A stretch of DNA of 64,000 nt from Actinokineospora xionganensis (GCF_014323725.1 NZ_JABVED010000003.1:124001-188000), one strand, 5' to 3'. Numbered from the stretch's first letter, positions 25,801 through 36,228 are shown. Notes: generated by a model not told the origin, from the letters alone. Translations and numbers: made by a program.

Positions 25801-27228
25801 ATGAGCGACCGCCCGGCTCGGCGTGATCCGTCGAAGTTGGTGGAAGCCGCAGGTTTCCGTGACTACGTCCGCGACGACTGGGGTCCGGCCGACCGTCGGG
25901 TCCGCGTGGTCCCCGGCGCGGCCGAGGCCGCCGCCGCGCACCGCGCACGGCTTTCCGCCGCGTTCCCCGGCAAGCGCATCGCCGTGGGCGCGGGTCGCGC
26001 GCCCGTGCGATCCAACGACACGGACTACGAGTTCCGCGCCGACAGCGACTTCGCCTGGCTCACCGGTTGCTACGCCGAGGGCGCCGTGCTCGTCATGCAC
26101 CCGGTCGGCGACGGCCACGACGCCGTCCTGCACCTGCGCGAACCAGCCGGACCGGCCGAGGCGGACTTCTTCGCCAACGCCCGCGACGGCGAGCTGTGGA
26201 TCGGCGCCGCACCCGGGCTCGCCGAGTGGGCCGAGGCCCTCGGGGTCGCGTGCCGTCCGCTGGAGGAGCTGCCCAAGGTCCTGCGCGGGCAACTGCCCGA
26301 GGTGTTGGCCGCCAAGGGCGTGGAGCCACTGCTCGACGCGCTGGTCGGCGCGCACAGCTCCGAGCTGCGCACCACCCTCGCCGAGCTGCGCCGGATCAAG
26401 GACGACTGGGAGATCGGGCAGCTCCAGGCCGCCGTCGACGCCACCGTGCTCGGCTTCGCCGACGTCGCCCGCGAACTCCCCGAAGCCGTGCGCGGCGGCG
26501 GTGAGCGCTGGCTGCAGGGCACCTTCGACCGGCGCGCCCGCACCCTGGGCAACGGTCCCGGCTACGCCTCGATCGTGGCCGCGGGCGAGCACGCGCCGGT
26601 CCTGCACTGGACCCGCTGCGACGGCCCGGTCGCCGAGGACGGCGTGCTGCTGCTCGACGCGGGCGTCGAGATGGGCACGCTCTACACCGCCGACGTGACC
26701 CGGACGTTCCCCGTGTCCGGCGAATTCAGCGACGCCCAGGCGCGGGTTTACGACTTGGTCTACGAAGCGCACCTCGCGGCGATGGCCGAGGTCCGCCCGG
26801 GTCGCGAGTACAAGGCCTTCCACGACGCCGCGATGCGGGTGCTCGCCGAGGGCCTGCACGACTGGGGCCTGCTTCCCGGGTCGGTTGACAAGTCGCTCGA
26901 CCCGCGGGGGCAGCACCACCGCCGCTACATCGTGTGCGGCGTCGGGCACATGCTCGGCCTCGACGTGCACGATTGCGCGCGCGCGAGCGCCGAGTCGTAC
27001 CACGAAGGGGTGCTCGAACCGGGCATGGCGCTGACCGTCGAGCCCGGCCTGTATTTCCACCCGAACGACCTCACCGTGCCGCCTGAGCTGCGCGGAATCG
27101 GTGTGCGGATCGAGGACGACCTGATCGTCACCGCCACCGGTAACCAGGTCATCTCCGACGCGCTGCCCATCACCCGTGTCGGGATAGCCGAGTGGGTGCG
27201 GGCTCGCGCAGGTAGCCTCGGCTCCTAA
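25801..27228 (+). CDS. pepP: Xaa-Pro aminopeptidase (aminopeptidase P), M24 family
   Basis: A 475-residue metallopeptidase that removes N-terminal residues preceding proline. An N-terminal creatinase-like domain (about 1-200) is followed by the pita-bread catalytic domain with metal ligands in LLDAGVEMG and TADVTRTFP (two Asp), GVGHMLGLDVHD (His), VEPGLYF (Glu) and GVRIEDD (Glu). Cytoplasmic, no signal peptide. GAGAAGGTGAGCAG precedes the ATG. The next small gene starts 36 nt downstream and may be cotranscribed. Confidence 0.93.
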   Translation: MSDRPARRDPSKLVEAAGFRDYVRDDWGPADRRVRVVPGAAEAAAAHRARLSAAFPGKRIAVGAGRAPVRSNDTDYEFRADSDFAWLTGCYAEGAVLVMHPVGDGHDAVLHLREPAGPAEADFFANARDGELWIGAAPGLAEWAEALGVACRPLEELPKVLRGQLPEVLAAKGVEPLLDALVGAHSSELRTTLAELRRIKDDWEIGQLQAAVDATVLGFADVARELPEAVRGGGERWLQGTFDRRARTLGNGPGYASIVAAGEHAPVLHWTRCDGPVAEDGVLLLDAGVEMGTLYTADVTRTFPVSGEFSDAQARVYDLVYEAHLAAMAEVRPGREYKAFHDAAMRVLAEGLHDWGLLPGSVDKSLDPRGQHHRRYIVCGVGHMLGLDVHDCARASAESYHEGVLEPGMALTVEPGLYFHPNDLTVPPELRGIGVRIEDDLIVTATGNQVISDALPITRVGIAEWVRARAGSLGS

Positions 27229-27264
27229 GTGGAGTGCACAGTCAGGGGAGCGAAGGAGGGCGTC

Positions 27265-27420
27265 GTGTCGAACACGGACCACGACACTCGTACGGAGAAC
27301 GAGGTCAAGGCAGGCAAGCACGCCGCCCCGGAGGGAGCCGAGCGGCACCCGCTGATCGACCTGTCCAGGGACCCGAACCCGGGCCGCGCGGATCACGCCG
27401 CACCGGACGACGAAGCCTGA
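27265..27420 (+). CDS. small hydrophilic hypothetical protein
   Basis: A 51-residue charged protein from GTG 27265, preceded by GAAGGAGGG. Contains NEVKAGKHAAPEGAERHPLI and ends DHAAPDDEA. Probably disordered and not recognised. The ribosome site, the position behind pepP and the terminator hairpin directly after its stop support a real gene. Confidence 0.55.
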   Translation: MSNTDHDTRTENEVKAGKHAAPEGAERHPLIDLSRDPNPGRADHAAPDDEA

Positions 27421-27431
27421 TCTACCAGGCG

Positions 27432-27465
27432 AAACGCAGGTCATCCCGCGGGATGGCCTGCGTTT
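27432..27465 (+). terminator. hairpin terminator
   Basis: AAACGCAGG (27432-27440) pairs with CCTGCGTTT (27457-27465), continued inside by CATCCC/GGGATG; 11 nt after the small ORF's stop. Confidence 0.82.
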
Positions 27466-27492
27466 GTCGTACCGGGGGTGCACCATGGCCCC

Positions 27493-28665
27493 ATGCGAAC
27501 ACATGATCGAGAGACCCGGGGGTCGGTCGCGGTGCTCGCGGCCCGGCTGACCGAGGCCGCCGCGGTGCGGTCGCGGGGTGCGCCCCGGGCCGTCTCGGCT
27601 TATGTCCGCGACGTGGCGGCGCACGGGCCGGAGCAGGCAGGCGCCGCCGCTGCGTCCGCCCTGGGGCACACGGTCGAGCTGCTCTGGCAGCGCGGCTGGC
27701 TGCCCGCCGACGTCGTCGCGGCCACACCGCGCTCGCTGTCCACCCTCGTGGTCGATGTGGTCGCGGCGCAGACCGCCCAGTACCGGCAGTTGCATCCGCG
27801 CTGGCGGCAGCAACTCGCGGAGATCGGCGCGGAGGTCTGGTGGACCGGCGCGCACCTGCCCAGCTGGGCTGAAAGCAAACGCTTGACCCTGGTTGACGCC
27901 CTGTCCAGGGCGGTCGACCTCATCGCCGAGCTGATGGTGCTGCCGCAACTGCCCCACCTGGTCCCCGGGCCGGGGGAGTCCTTCACGCACGAGACCAATC
28001 CGACCGGGGTGGACGCCCGGGTGCTGATCCGGGTGCGGGGCCTGCTCGCCAAGGCGGAGTCGACGCCCTATCCCGAGGAGGCGGAGGCGCTCTCGGCCAA
28101 GGCCCAGGAGCTGATGGCCCGCTACGCGTTCGAGCAGGCCGTGGTGGAGGGCATCGACGACCGCCCGCAGGACGCCGCCGCCCACCGCTTATGGCTGCAG
28201 GCGCCCTACCAGGGGCCGAAGGCGCAACTCGTCGACGTCGTCGCGGGCGCGAACCGGTGCCGGGCGGTGTTCTACCCGAAGCTGGGGTGCGTGGTGCTGG
28301 TCGGCCACGAGACCGATGTGGAGATCGTCACCATGCTGTCCCGGTCCCTGCAGGTGCAGGCCGAACACGCCCTGAACGCGTCACCGTCGCGCAGCCGCGC
28401 GTACCGGCACTCGTTCCTGGTCGCCTACGCGCACCGAATCCGGGAGCGCCTCGCCCGCGCGGGAGCACAGGCCGCTTCGGGCGACACCCGGCTCGTGCCG
28501 GTCCTGGCCAGCCGGGACGCGGCGGTGACGGCCAGATTCGAGGCGATGTTCCCCGGCGTCCGCGTCCGCCGCTCGTCGGTGAGCAGCGCCGACGGCTGGG
28601 GCGCGGGCCTGCTGGCCGCCGACCGGGCGGACTTGCACCCGAGCCGCCGCCGGATAGCGGGCTGA
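27493..28665 (+). CDS. DUF2786 domain-containing protein
   Basis: A 390-residue protein. The central DUF2786 motif is ARVLIRVRGLLAKAESTPYPEEAEALSAKAQELMARY (about 175-211), typical of a small helical domain found in phage and actinobacterial proteins. The N-terminal 160 residues are helical. A SprT-like or DNA-associated function has been suggested for some relatives, but no zinc motif is visible here. Starts at ATG 27493; stands alone. Confidence 0.78.
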   Translation: MRTHDRETRGSVAVLAARLTEAAAVRSRGAPRAVSAYVRDVAAHGPEQAGAAAASALGHTVELLWQRGWLPADVVAATPRSLSTLVVDVVAAQTAQYRQLHPRWRQQLAEIGAEVWWTGAHLPSWAESKRLTLVDALSRAVDLIAELMVLPQLPHLVPGPGESFTHETNPTGVDARVLIRVRGLLAKAESTPYPEEAEALSAKAQELMARYAFEQAVVEGIDDRPQDAAAHRLWLQAPYQGPKAQLVDVVAGANRCRAVFYPKLGCVVLVGHETDVEIVTMLSRSLQVQAEHALNASPSRSRAYRHSFLVAYAHRIRERLARAGAQAASGDTRLVPVLASRDAAVTARFEAMFPGVRVRRSSVSSADGWGAGLLAADRADLHPSRRRIAG

Positions 28666-28936
28666 CCCAGGGGGCATTCCGGTCAGCTTGCTTTACGGCC
28701 CAGTCGACGCAATCGCCGCCGCTGTCCCGTGCGGCGTGACCTGCGCGAACGGCAGGAGCACAGGCGGGCCGCCGCTCCTGGACTCGAGGCTGTGCCGCGG
28801 GACCGGTGGCGCCCCGATGCCCCGTAGGGCGGTGAGGGCTGCGGCAGGGCTGTCGGAGATGGCGAAACGGGCCCACCGGTCACCCGGTAGGCCCGTCCAC
28901 AGTGGTCGATCGGCGGGGTGGCCGATCAGTCGCCGC
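28666..28936. other. convergent intergenic region
   Basis: Between the DUF2786 gene (+) and the lectin-LysM gene (-). Two hairpins lie toward the lectin side (28867-28896 and GATCGGC/GCCGATC at 28908-28927). Open frames on both strands have no start signals or domain content, and no gene is called. Confidence 0.5.
28867..28896 (-). terminator. terminator of the lectin-LysM gene
   Basis: Stem ACGGGCC-(C)-ACCGG (28867-28879) with CCGGT-(A)-GGCCCGT (28884-28896), loop TCAC, about 40 nt beyond the minus-strand stop codon. Confidence 0.65.
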
Positions 28937-29479
28937 TTACGCGGGGATGGTGAGCACCTGGCCCGGGTGGATCATGTCCGGGTTGTCGACACCGCTGGCC
29001 TGCGCGATCTTCATGTACTGGTTCGCGTCGCCGTAGAACTGCTTGGCGATCTTCGACAGCGTGTCGCCCGCCTCGACCGTGTAGGTCTGGGTCGCGGGGG
29101 CGGCGGGCGCGGCCTGGGCCTGCGGGGCCGCCTGCGCGGGCTCGGGCTGCGGGGTGTTGCTGGCCCACACGTTGCTGCCGCCCTGGCGGACGCACAGGTT
29201 GCCGTCGTTCTCCAGCACCAGGCGGGCGCCGTCCTTGCCGCTGGTCTCGCTGGACCACACGGCCTCGCCGTTTTCCTTGTACAGCACGAAGTTTCCGTCG
29301 GCCTGCATGTCGGCCCGGACCGCGCCGGAACCCTTGGCGTTGGCCGACCAGGTGGGCATGCCCTCGGTCGCCAGGACCAGGTTGCCGTCGTCCTGCATCT
29401 CCAGGTAGTGCCTGCCGTTGGCGGAGTGAATCTTCTGGCCCACGGCCAGGCTCGAACCAGATTCCAGTGCGTCAGCCAC
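28937..29479 (-). CDS. bulb-type lectin domain fused to LysM, no signal peptide
   Basis: A 180-residue protein from GTG 29479, preceded by AAAGGAAATCAC. Residues about 10-115 form a B-lectin prism with three repeats of the mannose-binding pattern QxDxNxVx[19 protein letters not shown] (exact) and ENDGNLCVR (degenerate), each followed by a WSA/WSS/WAS turn. After a Pro/Ala/Gln linker comes a LysM domain ([18 protein letters not shown] to [10 protein letters not shown]) close to the YgaU/Kbp type. No signal peptide or membrane segment is visible, so export, if any, is by a non-Sec route. Function unknown; sugar binding inferred. Confidence 0.85.
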   Translation of the reverse strand: MADALESGSSLAVGQKIHSANGRHYLEMQDDGNLVLATEGMPTWSANAKGSGAVRADMQADGNFVLYKENGEAVWSSETSGKDGARLVLENDGNLCVRQGGSNVWASNTPQPEPAQAAPQAQAAPAAPATQTYTVEAGDTLSKIAKQFYGDANQYMKIAQASGVDNPDMIHPGQVLTIPA

Positions 29480-29775
29480 GTGATTTCCTTTGCTCTTCGC
29501 TGATAACCGCGACCTGGGGCCGCGGGCCGAGGCTAAGCCCGCGACACCAGGCCCGCGCGTCGGTGGACACGGTGCGCCACGCCCCGGGTTGCGCGCGCTT
29601 TCGCTGCGCCGCAACAACTCCTGGTCGCCGTTCACCGGGTCGCCATGGGGCATATTCACCCGACCGGGGGGTTTCCGGTGAACGTCGGGTCCCGACGGCG
29701 GCGCGTCGGTCCGGACCTGCGTCCGACCTCCCGTTTTGGGTGGCCAAACCCGCCTGCGGTACCCTCTTGCGCGTT
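29480..29775. other. intergenic region upstream of tRNA-Ser(GGA)
   Basis: About 300 bp between the divergent lectin-LysM gene and tRNA-Ser(GGA). It should hold both promoters. No gene or repeat recognised. Confidence 0.45.
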
Positions 29776-29862
29776 GGAGGATTCGCATAGTGGCCTAGTG
29801 CGCACGATTGGAAATCGTGTTGGGTGTAAAAGCCCTCAGGGGTTCAAATCCCCTATCCTCCG
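29776..29862 (+). tRNA. tRNA-Ser(GGA)
   Basis: Acceptor GGAGGAT (29776-29782) pairs with ATCCTCC (29855-29861), discriminator G29862, CCA not encoded. The anticodon stem CACGA/TCGTG encloses loop TTGGAAA with anticodon GGA at 29810-29812; long variable arm, T loop GTTCAAATC. It reads UCC and UCU. It lies about 105 bp before the SRP RNA gene, a linkage common in actinobacteria. Confidence 0.95.
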
Positions 29863-29967
29863 CACCGCGAGAGCCGGTCACCAGTGGTGGCCGGCTCTTC
29901 GCTTTCCCCTCCCCGGGTGACCAAGGGTGTTCGGCGGGCCGCCGCGGCGGCCCGGTACACTCGTCCA

Positions 29968-30054
29968 TGGACCCCGTGCGGTGTTCATCTCGCGAACCTC
30001 CCCAGGGCCGGAAGGCAGCAAGGATAAGCGGGCTCTGGCAGGTGCACGGGGTCC
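29968..30054 (+). ncRNA. ffs: signal recognition particle RNA, small (4.5S-like) type
   Basis: The ends GGACCCCGTGC (29968-29978) and GCACGGGGTCC (30044-30054) pair. Between them are the conserved domain IV elements: GTTCATCTCGCGAACC, then CAGGGCCGGAAGGCAGCA with the GGAA tetraloop, AGGATAAGCGGGCTCTG and the Ffh-binding internal loop. TTTT at 30057-30060 ends the transcript. It binds Ffh for co-translational membrane targeting. Confidence 0.93.
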
Positions 30055-30070
30055 CCTTTTGCCCGGGGTC

Positions 30071-31075
<1,005 letters not shown>

Positions 31076-31140
31076 CGCCGGGGAGCGGCCGGTGCTTCCC
31101 GGACGCGGACATGTCGGTCGGGCCGGGTAGGGTCGGGCCC

Positions 31141-33324
31141 GTGGCGCTTGCCCTTTACCGAAAGTACCGACCGGCGACCTTTGCCGAGGTCGTCGGCCAG
31201 GAACACGTCACCGACCCCCTGCGTGTCGCGCTCTCCGCGGGCCGGGTCAACCACGCCTACCTCTTCTCCGGCCCGCGCGGCTGCGGGAAGACGTCCAGCG
31301 CGCGCATCCTCGCCCGGTCGCTGAACTGCGAACAGGGCCCGACGGATGAGCCCTGCGGCACCTGCGACTCGTGCGTCGGCCTCGCGCCGAACGGGCCGGG
31401 CACGGTCGACGTCGTCGAGCTCGACGCGGCCAGCCACGGCGGTGTCGACGACGCCCGCGAACTGCGCGACCGGGCGTTCTACGCGCCCGCCCAGTCGCGC
31501 TACCGCGTCTTCATCGTCGATGAGGCGCACATGGTCACCACCCAGGGCTTCAACGCGCTCCTCAAGATCGTCGAGGAGCCCCCGGAGCACCTGGTCTTCA
31601 TCTTCGCCACGACCGAGCCGGACAAGGTCCTCGCGACCATCCGCTCCCGCACCCACCACTACCCGTTCCGGCTGATCCCGCCCGGGGCGATGCGCGAGCT
31701 GCTCGAACGCAACTGCGCCGCCGAGGGCGCCACCGTCGAACCGGCCGTGTTCCCGCTGGTCATCCGCGCGGGCGGCGGCTCGGCGCGTGACACCCAGTCG
31801 GTGCTCGACCAGTTGCTCGCGGGCGCGGGACCCGAAGGCGTCACCTACGAGCGAGCGGTCGCTCTGCTCGGTGTCACCGATGTGGCCCTGATCGACGACA
31901 TGGTCGACGGCCTCAGCGCGGGCGACGCCGCCGCCGTCTATGGCACGGTCGACCGGCTGGTCGAAGCGGGCCACGACCCCCGGCGTTTCGCCTCCGACCT
32001 GCTCGACCGCCTGCGCGACCTGGTCCTGCTGCGCGCGGTGCCGGACGCGGGCGCCCGCGGCCTGGTCAGCGCGCCCGCCGACGAGATCGACCGGATGGTC
32101 GGCCAGGCCGAGCGCATCGGCCCCGGCACCCTGACCCGCTACGCCGAGATCGTCCACACAGGACTCGTCGACATGCGCGGCGCCACCGCCCCGCGCCTGC
32201 TGCTGGAACTGCTGTGCGCGCGGATGCTGCTGCCCGGCGCGGTGTCGACCGACGCCGCCGCGGACTCCGCGGTGCTGCAGCGGTTGGAGCAGATGGAAAG
32301 GCGCGTCGTCGCCGGCGGCAGCGCGCCCGCCGCGGACGCCCCGGCCCGACCGGTGATCACCCGCCCCTCGCAGCGGCAGGCCGACCAGCCCGCCCCGTCC
32401 GCCCGACCCGCCGCCGCGGCGGGCGCGACCGGTGCGAGCCCGGCCGCCGCGACCACAGCCGGCGGCACGGCCGCCCCGACCACACCCGGCCGCACGGCGG
32501 CTCCGGCAGGCGCGACCACACCCGGCCGTGTCACCGCTCCGGCCGCAGTGGACGAAGCGCGCCCACCCGCACGAACCGCCGCGGGATCGCCGGTCGAGGC
32601 AGACCGGCCCGCCCCCGCCGCCAGCAGCGCGAGCGCTCCGGCGCCCGCCCGACCCGACACCGCGCCTTCGCCGAATGCCGGCGCAGCGGCGGACTGGCCG
32701 ACACCGAGCACCCCAGCGAACGGCGCCGCCCCCCACAGCGGGAGCGCGCCCACCGCCCCGGCGGCCACCCCGTCGGCGCCGGGAGCGTTGGACGCCACCG
32801 CCATCCGCCGGGTGTGGTCCGAACTGCTCGGCGCGGTGCGCAAGGCCAGCCGCAGCACCGAAGCCATGCTCACCAACGCGACCGTGCTGTCCGTCGAGGG
32901 CAACACGGTGGTCATCGCGCACACCGCCGCCCCCTTGGCGCGCAGGCTGGGTGAGCCGCGCAACGTCGAGGCGATCGCCCAGGCGCTCAACGCCGTTCTC
33001 GGTGGCACGTGGCAGGTCCGCTGTGTCCATGCCGAGCCGGGCAGCACCCCGACGAGCGCGGCGCCCGCCCGCCCGTCGGCGCAGCCGCCGCAGCGCACGT
33101 ACGAGCCGCCCAGCCGAGTGATCAACAACCGGCCACCCGCCGAGGACGTGCCGCCTCCGCCGCCGGAGCCCGAACTGCCGCCGGAGCCGGAAGACGAGGA
33201 AGAGCTGATGGCGCAGGCCGCCCACGCCCCGGAACCCGGCGCGGAAGGCTCCCGGCAGGACCCGGAAGAGGCCATGCTCAAGCTGCTCGCCGAGAAGCTG
33301 GGCGCCAAACCGCTGAAGTCGTGA
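31141..33324 (+). CDS. dnaX: DNA polymerase III subunits gamma/tau
   Basis: A 727-residue clamp-loader ATPase from GTG 31141. Walker [10 protein letters not shown] is at 44-52, the zinc module is Cys63, Cys72, Cys75, Cys78, Walker B is FIVDEAHM, sensor 1 is [10 protein letters not shown], and the SRC-like arginine motif region is [16 protein letters not shown]. From about residue 380 to 540 there is a long Ala/Pro/Thr-rich low-complexity linker ([15 protein letters not shown] and the like), then a folded tau C-terminal domain ([20 protein letters not shown]) and an acidic Pro/Glu tail. No A-run slippage site for a gamma form was seen. Frame shadows on the other strand are explained by codon bias. 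Confidence 0.96.
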   Translation: MALALYRKYRPATFAEVVGQEHVTDPLRVALSAGRVNHAYLFSGPRGCGKTSSARILARSLNCEQGPTDEPCGTCDSCVGLAPNGPGTVDVVELDAASHGGVDDARELRDRAFYAPAQSRYRVFIVDEAHMVTTQGFNALLKIVEEPPEHLVFIFATTEPDKVLATIRSRTHHYPFRLIPPGAMRELLERNCAAEGATVEPAVFPLVIRAGGGSARDTQSVLDQLLAGAGPEGVTYERAVALLGVTDVALIDDMVDGLSAGDAAAVYGTVDRLVEAGHDPRRFASDLLDRLRDLVLLRAVPDAGARGLVSAPADEIDRMVGQAERIGPGTLTRYAEIVHTGLVDMRGATAPRLLLELLCARMLLPGAVSTDAAADSAVLQRLEQMERRVVAGGSAPAADAPARPVITRPSQRQADQPAPSARPAAAAGATGASPAAATTAGGTAAPTTPGRTAAPAGATTPGRVTAPAAVDEARPPARTAAGSPVEADRPAPAASSASAPAPARPDTAPSPNAGAAADWPTPSTPANGAAPHSGSAPTAPAATPSAPGALDATAIRRVWSELLGAVRKASRSTEAMLTNATVLSVEGNTVVIAHTAAPLARRLGEPRNVEAIAQALNAVLGGTWQVRCVHAEPGSTPTSAAPARPSAQPPQRTYEPPSRVINNRPPAEDVPPPPPEPELPPEPEDEEELMAQAAHAPEPGAEGSRQDPEEAMLKLLAEKLGAKPLKS

Positions 33325-33364
33325 ACGCGCGCCCTCGCATCGGGCAACAACTGATGTGAGGACG

Positions 33365-33949
33365 ATGACCGACCGCGACGACACGGAGTCCGACCGCCCA
33401 TACCTGGGCGGTCCGGACGTGGCACCGGTGTTCGGCCGCCTGTTCGACCAGTACGCGGCCCCACTGCACCGCTACCTCGCCCGCCGCGTCGGGCCCGAGA
33501 TAGCGAACGACTTGGTCAGTGAGACCTTCCTGGTGGCGCTGCGGCAGCGCGATTCCTACGACGCCAGGCAGGCCGTGGTCCGCTCCTGGCTCTACGGCAT
33601 CGCGACCAACCTGATGCGCCGGTTCGTGCGCCAGGAGGAACGCGCGCTCAGAGCGGGAGTCCGGTCGTTGGGCCGCGAGGAAGGCCACGACGAGGGGGCG
33701 CGGGTGGTCGACCGGGTCGACGCCGAGGTCGCCGTGCGAGGACTGGCGGCCGCGGTGGCCGACCTTTCGCCCGGCGACCGGGATGTCCTGCTGCTCACGT
33801 CGTGGGCCGGCCTGGACTCCAACGAGGTCGCCGAGGCGCTCGGCATTCCCGTGGGCACAGTGCGTTCCAGGCTCCATCGGGTCCGCAAGTCGTTGCGTGC
33901 CAACGGTCATCGTCAGCACACCGCACGGGAGGAGGAAAGCCATGGGTGA
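33365..33949 (+). CDS. sigma-70 family (ECF) RNA polymerase sigma factor
   Basis: A 194-residue sigma factor with only regions 2 and 4. Region 2 runs FGRLFDQYAAPLHRYLARRVG to SWLYGIATNLMRRFVR, and region 4 runs LSPGDRDVLLLTSWAGLDSNEVAEALGIPVGTVRSRLHRVR with its helix-turn-helix. GTGAGGACG precedes ATG 33365. The stop overlaps the start of the downstream membrane-protein gene by 8 bp, so the pair is coupled. The partner probably modulates the sigma factor; the regulon is unknown. Confidence 0.92.
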   Translation: MTDRDDTESDRPYLGGPDVAPVFGRLFDQYAAPLHRYLARRVGPEIANDLVSETFLVALRQRDSYDARQAVVRSWLYGIATNLMRRFVRQEERALRAGVRSLGREEGHDEGARVVDRVDAEVAVRGLAAAVADLSPGDRDVLLLTSWAGLDSNEVAEALGIPVGTVRSRLHRVRKSLRANGHRQHTAREEESHG

Positions 33950-35042
33950 CCACGACAACCTGCGTGAGCTCTGGTCGGAGGACGAGTTGGACACCGCGCT
34001 GTCGCGGCTGAACTCCGCCGTGCGAACCGACGCGCACGCCCTCGCGAGGGCACGCGCCGAGCTGATGGCCGCCGCGGGCGGTCCCGAACAGGGGAGCACG
34101 ATGAGCACGCAGACATCCCGCCCGAAGCGGCGCTGGGTGCGATGGGCGGCCCCGGCGGCCGCCGTCGCCGCGGTGGTCGCCGGCTTGCTGGTGGCGCAAA
34201 CGGTGTCCTTCAACGGAAATCCGCCGGGAGCCGTCGCCGCCGCGGCCGAACTCAACGCCGCCGCGGACCGCGTCGGCGCGTCCGATCCGCCGGTCGGCCC
34301 CGGTCAGTACCGCTATGTCGGCACGCACGCGTGGTGGATGGGCATGGGTGCGCCGGAGGGGAAGATGTTGGCGGTCCTGGAAGAGAACCTGATCGAGCAG
34401 TGGGCGCCCGCCGAGTTCGACCAGGAATGGATGCAGCGGCGCCAGGTCACCGGCAACCACAAGGTCCTCGTCGGCACCGAGGAGGAAGTCAAGGCCTCGG
34501 GCATGTTGGGCGGGCGCAGGCCCGGTCAGGGCGAGAAACGCGCTCGCTGCGGTGACTTCTACGCCGCCGACGAGGGCCGGGAACCGTGCACCCGCGAAGG
34601 GGCGTGGCAGGTTCCGACGCCCGCGTTCCTCGCGAGCCTGCCCAAGGACCCGCGTCAGCTCTACGACCGGCTGCGTGCCGACACCGAGGGTCGGGGTCCG
34701 GGACCGGACGAGGAGATGCTCGTGTACGTGGCGGACGTGCTGCGGTCGGGCACCGTCCCGGCGGAGATCAGGGCCAACCTGTACCGGGTCCTCGCGATGG
34801 TGCCGAGCATCGAGATCACCGACCGCGCGGCGAACCTCGCGGGCAAGGTCGGCGTCGCGTTCGGCATCGGCGACGAAGAGGATCGCATGGAGATCATCAT
34901 CGACGTCGCGACCGGCCAGTTCATCGGCGAACGCAAGACCGCGGGCGACGACATCGACGGCATCGAGCCGGGCACCGTCATCAGCTTCACCTCAGTCGAA
35001 ACCGCCGTAGTCGACAAGATCGGCACACCCCCCACCTCTTAA
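33942..35042 (+). CDS. CU044_5270-type membrane protein, partner of the sigma factor
   Basis: A 366-residue protein starting at ATG 33942 after GGGAGGAGGAAAGCC. The cytoplasmic N-terminal segment has LRELWSEDELDTALSRL, one membrane helix lies at about 65-87 (WAAPAAAVAAVVAGLLVAQTV), and the extracytoplasmic domain is about 270 residues (VGPGQYRYVGTHAWWMG; FLASLPKDPRQLYDRLRADT). This architecture is repeatedly paired with ECF sigma genes in actinobacteria and is thought to act as anti-sigma factor or sensor. Its TAA stop (35040-35042) is the first base-paired triplet of the repeat element that follows. Confidence 0.82.
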   Translation: MGDHDNLRELWSEDELDTALSRLNSAVRTDAHALARARAELMAAAGGPEQGSTMSTQTSRPKRRWVRWAAPAAAVAAVVAGLLVAQTVSFNGNPPGAVAAAAELNAAADRVGASDPPVGPGQYRYVGTHAWWMGMGAPEGKMLAVLEENLIEQWAPAEFDQEWMQRRQVTGNHKVLVGTEEEVKASGMLGGRRPGQGEKRARCGDFYAADEGREPCTREGAWQVPTPAFLASLPKDPRQLYDRLRADTEGRGPGPDEEMLVYVADVLRSGTVPAEIRANLYRVLAMVPSIEITDRAANLAGKVGVAFGIGDEEDRMEIIIDVATGQFIGERKTAGDDIDGIEPGTVISFTSVETAVVDKIGTPPTS

Positions 35043-35309
35043 CCCATTCGCGAGTCCAACGTTCAGAACAATGAGTCCAACGTTCAGAACATCACACCTG
35101 ACGTTCGCTATCGCGCGAATGTAGGTCTCGATGTTCTGAACGTTGGACTCATTGTTCTGAACGTTGGACTCAGTGTTCTGAACGTTGGACTCAGTGTTCT
35201 GAACGTTGGACTCAGTGTTCTGAACGTTGGACTCAGTGTTCTGAACGTTGGACTCAGTGTTCTGAACGTTGGACTCATTGTTCTGAACGTTGGACTCGCG
35301 AATGGGTTA
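35040..35309. repeat. compound hairpin: eight tandem plus two inverted 18-bp units
   Basis: The right side holds eight copies of GTTCTGAACGTTGGACTC (35133, 35154, 35175, 35196, 35217, 35238, 35259, 35280) with 3-bp spacers ATT, AGT x5, ATT, giving a 21-bp period. The left side has two inverted copies (35052-35069, 35073-35090). The ends 35040-35090 and 35259-35309 are a perfect 51-bp inverted repeat. The 42 bp between the arms (35091-35132) folds further: 91-93 with 130-132, 96-99 with 123-126, and 101-108 with 115-122 (one G-T). The TAA stops of both convergent genes lie in the terminal bases. It probably acts as a bidirectional terminator; wider role unknown. Confidence 0.92.
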
Positions 35310-36203
35310 GGTGATGGGGCGGATGCGGGCGGAGTCGGCGGCTACGAGGGCGGCGTCGCCGGATTCCGTTGTCACGGCGACCGCGCGGGACGAGGGGGAC
35401 CAGACGATGCCGTCGGGGCTGACCGGGGCGGGGAGGTCGGCGGAGCGGAGGAAGCGGCCGTTCTCGGTCTGGTGGAACGAGACCTTGGTGCCGTCGACGA
35501 CCGCGATGCGCCTGCCGTCCGGCGCGAGCCGGGCCTGGGAACCGGTGGGCAGCGACGGGACCAGCGGCTCCCACTCCTCACCGCCGACCTTGTAGCGCAC
35601 GATCCGCGCCTCGTCGGCGGTGTACTCGGTGGCGACCAGGCGCATCGAGTCGGGAAGCCAGCGCAGGTCGCGCCTGCCCGCGTCGGCGGGTTCGGGCGAG
35701 ATCAGCCGGACGTGGTCGTCCTCGGTGACCGGCATCGTGTCGACCAGCACGAGCTTGCGCGGCAGCCGGATCGCGATGTAGCGGCTGTTCGGGCTGACCG
35801 CCGCCTCCAGGACCGCGCCGCCTCGGTCGTAGACGGCCTGTTCCTCGCCGACCAGCACGTTGCGGATGACCACGGTGAACAGCAGTCGGTGCCGCCGGTT
35901 GGCGCGGTAGACGATGCGGCCGGGCAGCACGCCGAGCAACTCGGTGTCGTAGTCGGCCGAGCCGAGCAGCGGGGCCATGCCCGCGCCGACCCTCAGCAGC
36001 GACAGCCGGGCCGGTTTCCCATGCTCGACAACGATTTTCCGGTCGCCGGGCAAGTACTTCGCGGCGCGCAGATCGGTCACCGTCTCCAGGTTCCGGCGCA
36101 CGCCTTTGGCATCGATCTCGACCAGGCGTGCCTGGTCGCCATCGGTCACCGAGATCAGTAACCGTTCGCGCTCGTCGACATCGAGCACCCGCATCCCCGA
36201 CAT
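35307..36203 (-). CDS. beta-propeller (WD40/TolB-like) protein
   Basis: A 298-residue cytoplasmic protein made of repeated four-stranded blades, e.g. [61 protein letters not shown] and [16 protein letters not shown]. These resemble TolB/WD40-type propellers. No enzymatic motif or signal peptide, so protein binding is the likely role. ATG 36203 follows GGGTGGAGATC; ATG 36194 is in frame. The stop codon is supplied by the end of the repeat element. Confidence 0.75.
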   Translation of the reverse strand: MSGMRVLDVDERERLLISVTDGDQARLVEIDAKGVRRNLETVTDLRAAKYLPGDRKIVVEHGKPARLSLLRVGAGMAPLLGSADYDTELLGVLPGRIVYRANRRHRLLFTVVIRNVLVGEEQAVYDRGGAVLEAAVSPNSRYIAIRLPRKLVLVDTMPVTEDDHVRLISPEPADAGRRDLRWLPDSMRLVATEYTADEARIVRYKVGGEEWEPLVPSLPTGSQARLAPDGRRIAVVDGTKVSFHQTENGRFLRSADLPAPVSPDGIVWSPSSRAVAVTTESGDAALVAADSARIRPIT

Positions 36204-36228
36204 GATCTCCACCCTGTCACAACACAGG

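Noticed and set aside
25624-28185. An 853-codon open frame antisense to pepP and the DUF2786 gene
   Set aside because: Shadow frame spanning two genes and a terminator, with no recognisable protein features.
28683-28883. Small Arg/Ser/Pro-rich frame on the minus strand
   Set aside because: No start signal, no recognisable domain, and it overlaps a terminator hairpin.
31141-33324. Programmed frameshift in dnaX producing gamma
   Set aside because: No A-rich slippery heptamer or downstream stem was found in this GC-rich gene.
35133-35297. CRISPR array
   Set aside because: The direct repeats are 18 bp with 3-bp, nearly identical spacers. There are no unique 30-40 bp spacers and no cas genes.
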